Assembly: GCF_018446385.1 (NCBI RefSeq) | Contig: NC_055988.1 | Span: 160,716,209 to 160,780,208, forward strand | Direction of reading: 5' to 3' | DNA: 64,000 nt | DNA from: Zingiber officinale | Lineage: Eukaryota; Streptophyta; Magnoliopsida; Zingiberales; Zingiberaceae | Shown here: positions 32,401-44,400 of the stretch, one piece after another | Layout of the letters: each line of letters opens with the position of its first letter | How positions within the stretch are numbered: position 1 is the first letter of the stretch | Notes under the pieces: model-generated | What the model saw: the letters and a program-made list of their open reading frames with translations, nothing else | Database searches by the model: none | What the model was told of the DNA's origin: nothing | Program-made: the position numbers and the translations under genes

Positions 32401-35400
32401 GTGCCATATGATCCATGTTGATCTTTATACACTCTTAGTAACTGCTCAAGCCAGATGTATTCTATCCATTCAGTGTGTGTGGGGGATTCAATGAATAAAA
32501 GTTGATCTTCTTGCTTCATGCTTATGCTTGTTGGGTTTTGTTTTTGTAGAATTTTGGCCACACCAAATGATACCTGAGTGACTCAATCCCACAGGAAGAG
32601 GGTCTTTCTGTTGAGGTACACTCATCGTTGTCTAAACCCAATTGGAAGGCATAATCAACGTGTTGGTACAAGGAGCACTCATCAATCAAACCTAGGGTTT
32701 TGATCTATGATAGAGTTTAAGTTAGACATTATATGATCTGATTTGTATGCCAACTTTGTAGGCGCGGGTAACTTAACAAAGGAAGCTTTAGTAGGTTAGG
32801 TGGACCACATACTAAGTAAGGAATACTTGGTAAGTAAGAGAGATTGAATATCAAGAAAGGAAGGCTTGGTAGGTCATGTGTACTTGATATTAGACAATGA
32901 AGACCTGGTAGGGGAGACCTGATATTGGGCATGTAAGAAGCCTTGATAGGTTAGATGACCAAATATCAGGTAGGTAAGAAGTGCTAGTAAGCACCGGGTA
33001 AAAGGTAAGTTCAAGAGAAGTCCTTTTAAAAAAGAACATTGTGAGGGAGCTTCTTATATCTGGAACATGGGTAGACCCTTCAGTTAGGTGCTGACTTGAT
33101 CTAGAAACCAATATGTGTTTTGAAGTCAAAGTCAATTAGACAATTGACGAGTAGTTAGTTTCTCTACTAATATTTGTTATATGTTTTCAAACTAACTTTA
33201 TGTTGTAGGAACACTTAAGTTTTCCATGCGACTAAACAAGGTTTCTGGCCAACTAGTGTTCAGACAATCGAAAAAGGAGGTTTGGGGCAATCAGATGAAG
33301 CGATGAGCATGACTTAGTCTAGATACTAATGTGATAAAGGATTAGATTTTATTTGCTGATGTGGCAGCGATTTGGGAGATTGAATGATGATTATGCACTA
33401 GAAAAACAATGTATTTGGATGGAGATAAGCTAACATGGAGCATCTCCGGTATCAAAAAAGAGGGTTTAAACAATTGGAAAAGGATAAGTCACAACAACCG
33501 AGTGCAGATAAATTATTGTACGGGTGATTGAACAGGGAGGTTTGGTTGACGAAAAACGACTATAAAAGGGAGATAGGACACTAGAAATGTCAAAATCATT
33601 GAAAACCACATCGATTCTCTAGCTTTTTGTGCTCAAATTCTTTGTTCAAGCATTGCGAGGGCATTAGATAGCTTCGTATGGGTAATCCAAGTATTAACTC
33701 TTTGAACCGACTAATCCTGGAGGTGACTAGCCCAATTTCACGAAAGTTTTTTACCGGCCACCAGGGTAAATCGGGAAGTGTTCATGGAGGCCCATTCAGA
33801 TGGTCAACATTCTTAGTCCCGCTTCTCACTGGAGAAAAAAAATCCTCTGCCACAGCTGAGATTCGAATCTTAGATCCCTTGGTTATCTATTGGAGGGCCT
33901 AACCATATTGCACCATTGCCCGGGGGTAAAATGTTGAAACAGGTAACACCGAATGTGGGGCGACCGGTCCGACCCCATAGAAGTTTCCCACTGACCGTTA
34001 GGGTAAATCGGGAAGCGCTATCGGCGGGCGGCCCAGAATCCCAGCATCCCGTGGTTGCATGGAGGAACAAAAACCCTACAAATGCGCCGTAGCGGAGGAT
34101 CGAACCGTGGATACCTGGGTAACAACTTGTTTGTCGATTATTCTTTTGAGTTGTTATTTTAACATTTATCTATTTATTATTTTGTAAAAATAATGATATA
34201 GTCGGCGTGGGTAGGGGTGGGTGGCCGATTCACCTAAGGAATTGATAGGCCGTGGAATATGAACCTAGGGGTTCCAAACCACGTTAAATTACTTGTGTCA
34301 TTTTAATTATTTTCGCAGCATTTTAGCTATTGTGAACTTTTACTTGCTTCAGCTACATATTGCTTTGTTAATTATATTAATCTTTCATTGCATACTCTGT
34401 TCTATATAATCAAAGGACTTAACATATTTTTAAAATTCTTTAAGTGACTATTCGCCCCCTCTAGCTAGATACATGATCCTACACAAAGTTACGTGGCAAC
34501 GTGGGAAACTTCATCATAAGAAGATGCACAAACTGTAATTATTGTGTATAACTCTGTATAGTTCTTTGGTTTCTCTAAATATGTCCTCATACTTTAGTAC
34601 TAGCCTTAAACACTTGCTTTATCTACTTGCTATCTTTTCAAATGTCAAGATACTATTTATTTCTAGCATGCAGGTATGCTAAAACTTTCACATAATTTAC
34701 ATTTAACTGGTATCCTTTTTAGGCTTGACGTAGATCAGGGCGGGTTGACATCATTGGTGAGGCTGAGCAATGGTGATATGAGAAAGGCTCTGAATATTTT
34801 GCAGGTTAGTTTAGGTTTATATATTTTTATTGGAATCAAAAGATGACTTGTTTTAGTTGGATAACATATGTTATCTTGTATAAAACATTGGGTACTTATG
34901 GTTTATAATCACCTTCCTTTGGTCATCAGTTGTCTTCTTTGAAATTTTAGTACTTGTTAAAGCTCATCTGAAAGGCATATAACAAGGTTAAAAGTCCAAG
35001 ATTCATTCGGCCTTCATTTATAGTAACTGAGAAGTCACAATGACTGCGAATGATGTGTACTACTTGCTTGCCCTCTTTTTTTTTCAACTTCCATACATCT
35101 TTGCCAAACTACATATCTCTTACATGCAAAAAAGTGGATTTAGTTGTTATAAAGAATTGTCTTTAGTATTGTTATATGTATGTGGATCAGCTAAATAAAT
35201 CTTATTGATTTTTGAACTATTCTACCTTAAATCACTTCATTAAGGAATTAAATAATAAAGAATCAAAGCTAATGAACTGGTTTCATGCTTAGTAAACTTA
35301 TCTTGAAACTTGTTAAAGGCATCTTGAAGCTTAAACTAACAACTATTAGGTTGTAAACATCTGAAAGGAAGCTTTCTAACTGTTTACATATTCTCTCCCT

Positions 35401-38400
35401 GCTAACCAAACTTGTATTTGAAATCCTTGAGAAATCTCTTTGGAGAAGAATGAGTTTACCGATAGAGAAAATTTTTTTTCTAATACCTCAATGTTAATTT
35501 ATCTGTGCGAGGTGTGAGCCTAAGGTCTGATGCTGGATATTTTATTTTACATGCATAATTGCTTTTGTCTTTATTAGTTAGCTCTTCATTTTGTACCTTG
35601 GGAAGCGACATATTAGACATGCTTGGGCAGTCACTCTGATATTGTTCAGTCATCAGTTCTTCGAGTGCTTATACATATGGACGTTTTTGTTTCACCAAGG
35701 TACAGTTTATACAAATCTAAAGACCTATATACTAAGAAATTGTTCTTTCTCGCTTCTTTGAGATTTAGTTTTTTGGAAGTTTCTGCTAGGTGCACAAAAT
35801 ATTTTCTTGTTCTTATTATGAGAGGGAAAGCAAAGCTACATCAGGTACCAAAAAGTATATTGCAATCCCAAGGAAAGTCCAATCTATTTGAGAAGATTTT
35901 TATTGGACAGACAATCTTTAGACGTTGGGAAACCGCTTATCATATCTTTATGTTTTTGGTTATATTTGTTGAGGCTTGTTGTGTGAATATGATTTCAAAA
36001 GTTGCATTCTCTTTTTCTTAAAGGGTTCTTCCTTTTTCCCCTGTTGACTTACACTGCAATTCCAAGTATAAGTTATCTCCTAGATCTCTAATTTTAAGGA
36101 AATGCCACCCTTGCCTTGGCCTATGTTTGCAATTATCTCCAAGCAAAATTTACATGTTCTGATTTTTAAATCAATCCTAGGATTGTGAGCATTCGTAGTT
36201 GTTCTGTTGAACTGGTTTTCAATTGTGTGTATGCATGATTTTTCTACTTTCTAAGTCACTGGCTTTAATTTGGTTTATTCTCTGCTAATAGAAATTTTTT
36301 CCTTCTCTCCGAATTGTTGAGTAACCTTTGGGTTTCTTTGCTAATTTCTTTTGCAAACATGTCATTTTGTTTTGTGGTCCTGTCATACTGACAATCCTGC
36401 TGTTGTTTTTTCCCCCTATGTTTGCAGTCTACCCATATGTCATCTCAGCATATAAACGAAGAAGCTGTATATCTGTGCACCGGAAATCCAATGCCAAAAG
36501 ACATTGAACAGATTGCTTATTGGTTATTGAATGAGTCCTTTAAATCTGCTTTTAATTGTATCCTTCCAGATTCACTTGAAATCTTTGCTTCCTATCTCAT
36601 TTACAAGAGGGTGTCAAATATTGGGTTCCTTAATGCTTTGTTACTTGACTAGATATATCTGATGTCAAAATGAGGAAAGGACTGGCGTTGGTGGATATCG
36701 TGAGGGAGGTTACAATGTATGAAACCAAAGGAAATGTTTTTTATACTATGTTCATTTATGCTCATACTAATCCTGAGGTGTATTTTCAGGTTTGTTTTCA
36801 AAATCAAAATGCCACCTACTATCCGAGTCAAGCTAATCAATGATTTGGCAGATATAGAGTATGAACTTTTTTTTATGGTGCCTGATAAGACCTAGACTTG
36901 TTTATTTCCATGCTTCTTCTCACCATGCTTAATCATATAATCAAAGATTGAAACATCATGATGCTATTTATTTGGGAGGGCTAAGACTCTATAGATGTAT
37001 TTAATTCTGGTATAATGGGTAATAGCCAAGGTGTAACTTTCTTGCTGTTTTATTTGGCAAGGACAAAACTTTTCATTCCATTGGTAGGCCCATCAAAACC
37101 TTTATTGTATTGACATGGGGTTCCAGTAGCTGTATTGCCCTAGCCGACACAGGACTATGAGTGCTGAGGTAGTATTGTGCAATATTTGCGTGACTCATTT
37201 GGTTTGTCTCAACTGGCATGAGTCAAGTGCATAACAAATCTCGACCTTCTTCTATGAGGACACCAAGCAGACCCAAATGGCTATTACAAAAAGTGGTCCA
37301 GGAGGACCACCTAACTGACCAAAGAACTACTTGGGTGGTCTAGGCATGTTTACCCCAAAAAAATAGATTTATCTCTAGCACTTGGTCTACTGTAATAAAA
37401 CAATAATGATTAGTTTCCTGACAAATCCAACGTATCCTCTCCCAACCCTATTGTTTGCTTGGGTCCTCTTTGTTCAATGCTATTTCTTCCCCCTGCATCC
37501 GTTGGATGTTGACAGCTAGTGATGGGTTCTGACTATCTTTTGGCATCCTCTTTTCTAGCCATGCTTTCCATCTTTTTTTACATCCCTTAAGTCATGTGGT
37601 TCTTTAGTGTTATAACTTACAACCACGCACACATCACAATATTCCCGAAGTCATGTGACCCTTGTTCGTTGACAGCTATAACTATCATGCATCTTGTAAT
37701 ATTTCCTAAGTCACATGAACTTGAGAATTTTAACTTGGTGATTATAGAGTTCCATGTGGGCATTGATGACAAATCATGTGACAATTACAATCACTAATGT
37801 ATTGATTCTTCATATATGGATTGGATAGACCTTTCCTGTATGACATGTTAGATTGTATAACATGTGATAAAGAATAATCTCTAGACAAGCATATCATGGA
37901 ATAAGGATGGCAACTCTAAGCATGCATCATAATACAACTGAATTAATCTACACATTTAGCAACAAAAACATGATAAAAAATATAAAATGCTATCAATGCA
38001 TCCATTAAGCAACACAAACAAAGGAATTTAAAAGGTAAATAAGGCTCCTGTGGCTACGGTACAACGATAGAGGTGCTCCCCAAGCACCCATGGTTAAATT
38101 CCTAGTTACGGCATACAATAGGGTAAAAATCTAGGATGTTGGTTGCTGGGCAAGGCGCCGCTTGCACTTCCGGATTTACCTTGGTGGCCTGTGGAAAATT
38201 TCCATGGGGTTGGCCGGTCACCAATAGGATTAGTTGGTTCGAAGAACTGGATACCTGGATTATTAGGAAAAAAAAAGTAAATAAGGCCTATCTCAAGTTA
38301 GGGTGTTAACTAGAGCTTTTACTAACCATTAACCCTAGGTTAAGTTCGAATATATGCTTTGTAGGGATTTTGGCCAAACAAGGCTAACCATGTGGATCAT

Positions 38401-41400
38401 AGTATGATCCATAACTATTCGCAACTTAAATTCTGATTTAAGTCTCCTGCTCTATAATGGATACAATCGCACATCATGTTACACCGTCCATAGAATCCCG
38501 GCAAAGCCCGAGGAATTATCCTCCCATGTGATAACTAACTTCAGTTTCCTGATTTACTCCCTCCCAATGGTGTGGGGCAATCGTGAGGGGCTGTTAGGGT
38601 GACGGATTTTACCTTTTTTGCATAATACAGAATATATCACACCTTTCGAAACATGTACATGCACATCCTCAGAGGGCTTATGGCTTATGAAAACACCTCT
38701 CATGACAACCCTCTTTTTCAATACTCATGCATTTCCTGATTGACCTCTAACACATGATCTTGCCCCTATCAAAAGAGGTGTGCTCACACCTCAAAAAGGA
38801 GAATGAAATATGATCCAAAGTTGATGCAGACAGACAATACCCTTAGTATTTGCTTCTTTAAACAACGGATTAGAATTTTGGGGAAACTTTGATTTGGAAG
38901 GAGAGTAGCATTGCTTCTCCATTGTAGATGAGAAAGGTTTTGGTTATTATTTTATTATAAAATTGTGTTATCATTCACATATATTTGGTAAAAGAACAAT
39001 CTTCTCTGTCAAGTCACTACAATCGCCACCTTTTATTGCTGAACCTATTCAAAATGTAAGTTGATGTTAACATTCAAAGCCAGTGCTAGTATGAGTAGCA
39101 AGGTAGGGCAGGCCCATTGTTCATGAGTGGGAAGAGCAAAGGATTCTTTGCACACACAACATGAAGAGGACAGAACTGCTCACGGCTACTGCTAAAAGAG
39201 AGAATATGACTCTTGCATGAAAGGGAAAATGGTCACTGTCTAAGAGATCGACATGGATAATATCAAATGAGGGAGGCTAAGGAGAAGGGTTGGCTTGAGG
39301 TTTTGGCTTGAAGAAAAATACCTAACTCTAGTTCTCTTGAACTGATCAATCCACTTAAAATTCAATTTGATTTGGCAAGAAACTAAACCCATTCAAACTT
39401 AAATTACACTAAAAAAAATCAGTTCACCACACTATAAACCCAATTTTTTAAAATAAAGTTGAATTAAACCTCAAACCACAAAGATTAAGTTTATACCTAG
39501 TTTAAAGTTTATATAGAACTATACTATTAACATACAAAAAGTTCAAATTATGGTCTTAAAAAGTCATTGTTTGAGACATAGTGGCCACTTATATGAACTT
39601 TGACATAGTGGCCGCTTATGACCCTATATTGCTTGTGGTTCTCTTATTCAGTTAAAAAAAATCTTGTTTGATTCATTTGAACCAAAATGATCACAACTTG
39701 TTAGTTTTATAGACACGTGCTTTATGAGTTATGAATGGTCGAATATTAATTATATGCATACTATTTAATCAACATTACAATGTTCATTATATTGAACATA
39801 TTTCATGTATTTGCATTATATAATTGCCATATATTATTTTCAATGTGGAGTTATAATTGCATTTGGAAGAGGAATGATGTGGTGCAAGATTTCTTTTTGG
39901 CACATTGGGATCATCTCAAGGCCAAATAAGGTGAAAATGCCTAAATTGGTGGATTTTCAAGTAAATTTCTACCATCATACCGTAAATTTGTTATTTTAAA
40001 TTTTTAGTAGAATTTTATTTTTACAATAAATCATCTTAGGAAAATCAAAATTTGATTACGATTCCATTTCCTTATTATTCATTAGACATGATGTTATATT
40101 TTTCCTTAATTGTGCACTTTTCATTTTGAAAATATTTTCCATATTCGATTATTGTAGCTTGTTTTATAAATATAGGCATAGCTTTTGATTAAGGATAGTT
40201 GAAGATTAATAAAAATTATTCTGAGTATTTTATTTTCAATATATTTTTTAATTATTTTGTGTGAATCAACAGGTTAACCCTATTTTTTTCTTTTTTTCTT
40301 GATATTTTCTTAGCTATTCAGGTTAACTTTTATTCTACTTGCTTTCGCTACATCAAGGTCATTATCTATTTATTACTAAAGCTTGTCCAAAAACTACTAA
40401 AAAGGATTAGCTTGTTACAATTGCATATAATTTCACAACCTCTTAATGATTGGGCAAATATGCTAGTTAATCATTGGAGCCAACAATTAAGGTGAAAATT
40501 TCCTTGAGTTATACCTTTTTTTTCTCTAACAAAGTGGTAATTAATCTCATATGTTTTATTCTTTAGTGAAATACTAGATTGCAAGTAATATATGCATGGC
40601 AGTTTCATTGTCGAAGCAGCTAAGCTCATATATGACTAGAGCCATAACCTTGTATTATTCCTCTGCAATTGACCTAGTAGTCTTTTTTTGCCCATCTTTT
40701 TTGGCACATGTCCTTCCAAAATATTAAATTGTTTTCTAGGAGAATATTTCCATGTGGATTTCTAGCATGGATAAAGAGACAGCCCAATTTATTTCCATGT
40801 AATCTGGAACCTAGAGATTCCCATTGACCACTTTCATGTATGGGATGTGTCATTTTCCAAGCATTCTTGACATAGAAAATTCTTGAATCTGCCTGCCAAT
40901 ACTTCTAATCCTATTTAATAAAAGCTCAAGGAGATTGACTAGTGACAATTACTAAAGTTATCATCAATCTAAAATTGGAATTCACTAGTGTCACTTGTCT
41001 TAGGCCCCTTATTAGTTTCCTCATGTGTATCAAAATATGTTTTATTTGGGTGATATTAATATCACCTCGTGTTAGGACAATCTCTTAAGAAAGAACTTCA
41101 GCTTGTTTAGATTCTTGGTTTGAACATGTGGATGAAAGCATGCTTTTAGTAATAATGTTACCATCTGCATAAACTATAAAAAATATAATGGGAGGTAAGG
41201 TGAGACATTTATTGATATGATACTCTTTTATTCGTCTCAAATTTAAGGATTTCTTTAGCTCATTCAAAATTATCTTCAATTGGATATAGCATTGCTTCCT
41301 AAATTTCAAATTTAGGAGGCTGAGTTTTGGTGTAATGGTAAAGTTGCTGCCGTATGACATAGAGGTCACGGGTTCGAGTCTCGGAAATAGCTTCTTGCAA

Positions 41401-44400
41401 AACAGGGTAAGATTGTATACAATAGATTTTTTCCCGGGACCCCATATTGGTGGGAGCTTTGCACACCAGGTTACCCTTTGTTAATTGAAACTTTAGAATA
41501 CTTAATAGTAAACACTAACTTATAACCAATTGTGATGATCAAGACAAACAAAGTTATATTATTGTTACCAACAACCAAGCCATTATTACTATATAGATCT
41601 TACAACATTTGGCTCGTTATATCACCATCTATATTTAAATGAATTTTATCCTATTTTATCGTTACTAACCAAGAAGAGTTCTTTGGTCTCTCTTCCTCGA
41701 TTAATGTGTATATTTGTCATGACCTCACATCGCCTAATAGGGTGTTTATTTGTCACCTAAGTACATGTCCATACCATATTAAATGCATCTTTTAGAGTTT
41801 TCTCTCTAGGTGTAATTTTGATTCTCTCTAATATTTTTATTTCTTATTTATTCTTTCCTCGTATACACGCACATCCACCTTAAAATCATCATTTCTATGA
41901 CTCAACTTCTGCTTGTGTGCTTGATTTATAGTCCAACATTTAACTTTATATAACATAATAAGTCTAATCGTTGTTTTATAAAATTTTCCTTTAAGCTTTA
42001 GAGGTATCTTACAATCATAAGAACATTTGGCGCTTCTCAACTTCAACCCTCTTAAATCCTATGTAAAACATCTCTATCAACCCTCTTTACTCCAAGTTTA
42101 AAACCTTTTACTTCCAAGATTTTCTGCTAAGATTTGAGCTTAGCATTTACTTTTTTACGTGTTTTATCAATCCAAACAGTGTTATCTTCAAATAACATGC
42201 ACCATGATAACACATCATAGATGTATCTAGTGAGCCCATCCATAATTAGTATAAAAATATATGGACTTAAAACTGATGTTTGATGTAATCCTATCTTTAT
42301 AGGAAACACTTTAGTTAATCCACATGGAGTTTTCACTCTTATTATTACATTCTCATATATATCATTAATTATTCTAATAAACGCTACATTAATATCTTTT
42401 TTTTTTCTATAATTTTTCATATAATTCTTTTGAGACTCTGTTATAAGTTTTTTCAAGGTGAATGAATATCATGTGTAACTATGCCTACATCTCGTGACTC
42501 CTGAAGCATGATCGGAAATTCAGATGAGCATAGTTTAAATGATCAATTAAATGATATTTTTTAAAAAAAGTTTAATAAATGATGGATTTTCATTCACTCA
42601 TCTAATGATGTCATACATAGATACATTTTTGTTATGTGAGATTAATATTAGTTGATATTGAATTAATTACTATTTAAAAATAATTAACCACTTAAGATAT
42701 TCATATTAATATATGGATTGAGGTGCCGAGCTATATTGGCTGGCGCCTGGCACAAGTGAAATTTATTGTTTTACCTAGACACGAATGCTTTAACATTAGC
42801 ATCAAAGCTATAGCGTATGGCAGAGATAGAGAGGGAGGGAGAGGGAGAGAGGGAAAGAAGATAGACTGAAGGGAAAGAAGAGGCTTAGAGAGAACTGACG
42901 AGTACAACAATTGCGGCGGTAGGCAACAAGCATGGCGAACAGGTCTAAATGGAGACGAGAGGGATTAGATATAATTCCTAGTTTTTTTTAAAAAAATATT
43001 ATTATCCTAATTAAATATAATTGAATCCGTTAGCCTACATATAAACTTTGTTTAATTTTATATTAATCAAAATAAATCCAAATTATCTCCAGTTTGAACT
43101 TTCTCATAATTGCTTGCATGTCTACTCGATGAGCTCCAGTTAGCTCTAAATTGACTTTCACTAGGCCTAAAACTTAAAATATTAATTTTAATTGATTTAA
43201 TCAATTGTCTAAAAAAATTAAAAAATATAATTTAAAATGTAAGGGAACATTTATTTTCATGTTCTAACTTTTAGAGACCGAGAAAGATCTTGGGATTAAG
43301 CAATGGGAAAATTAGCGCAAGGAACAACTAGTGTTCTATATAATGCTTTGATTAAATAAAAATTAATTTGTTTAAGGAAGCTAATTAGTTTATTATTATT
43401 ATTTTATTATTTTAAATGATTGCAACTCTGGCCATGATGGCCGGCCCCAAGCCCGGATAAAGGAGGGTTGCATTAGGTTGCCAGCCAACGTCAAACTATG
43501 GCAAATATTCAATGAATGAATCCATTAAACTATTGCGCTAATGCTAGGTTGTTCCCCGGAAGGTACGCGTTGCAGGCTTCGACTGTAACGTCTCCGCAAG
43601 GACCGCTACATCTCCAGAACTCGGGTGTAGTGATAAATATACAAGAGTTCGCATTACAGGGTCCGGCTGTAAGACCGCTACATCTCCATAAGAACTTGGG
43701 TCACACCATAGGTTAGATAAGAACAAATATGATAGGGAAACTAATAATCTAAGATTTGGAACATGGAATATAGGAACTCTCACTGGTAAATCAATGGAGG
43801 TAGTATATATGATGATTAGGAGAAAAATTAGTATTTTGTATGTACAAGAGACAAAATGGATAGACAAGAAGGGAAAGATGATAGAGAACTCGGGTTTTAA
43901 GTTATGGTACACTGGAAAGAGTAAAGCAAGAAATGGAGTGGGTATCATTGTAGATAATTTGTTAAAGGATAAAGTTGTAGGAGTAGTTAGAAAAGGAGAT
44001 AGAATTATAGCCCTTAAGATAATAGTGACGAAAGAAACTATGAACATAATTGACGTGTATGCACCACAAGTAGGATTAGATGAAGCTACCAAATCAAGGT
44101 TTTGGGAGGACTTAGATGAAATATTACAAAATATTCCACCAAATATAATGATTTTAATAGGAGATGATCTAAATGGGCATGTTGGAGAGAAAAATGAAGA
44201 ATATGAGAGAGTACATGGGAGTTATGGGTTTGGAACGAGGAATGAGGAAGGGAAAACTATATTAGATTTTGTAATAGCATATGACCTTATATTAGCTAAT
44301 ACGTTTTTTAATAAAAGAGAACACTTAGTCACATTCAAAAGTGGGAATAATAAATCGCAAATTGACTTTCTTATGGTTAGGAAGATGGATAGAAATATTT

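Larger units (their letters stand above)
32661..34483 (+). mobile_element. Solo LTR in RFC3 intron 4
   Basis: Starts TGTTGGTACAAGGAGCACTC and ends ATTCGCCCCCTCTAGC..GATCCTACA. The flanks CAACG (32656-32660) and CAAAG (34484-34488) match at 4 of 5 bases, as expected for an old 5-bp duplication. Minisatellite-like units (ACTTGGTAAGTAAG / GACCTGGTAGG / GATATTAGACA) fill 32760-32990, and the block GGTTCCAAACCACGTTAAAT is shared with the LTR at 4115-6117. No internal region or second LTR was found, so it looks like a solo LTR formed by recombination. Confidence 0.6.
30148..34722. other. RFC3 intron 4 (4.6 kb)
   Basis: Donor GAAGG|GTTAGA and acceptor TTTTTAG|GCTTGAC. The left 2.5 kb is AT-rich with no recognisable gene. 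The right part is an LTR (32661-34483) that itself carries two SINE copies. No coding frame in it aligns with RFC3. Confidence 0.75.

Noticed and set aside
35623..36021. 132-codon open frame as a gene
   Set aside because: It lies wholly in RFC3 intron 5, has no recognisable domain, and its frame starts without ATG at a conserved position. Chance frame in AT-rich DNA.
43544..44092. 182-codon reverse-strand frame
   Set aside because: It is the antisense shadow of the LINE endonuclease; its hydrophobic composition is what reverse reading of that A-rich coding strand gives.
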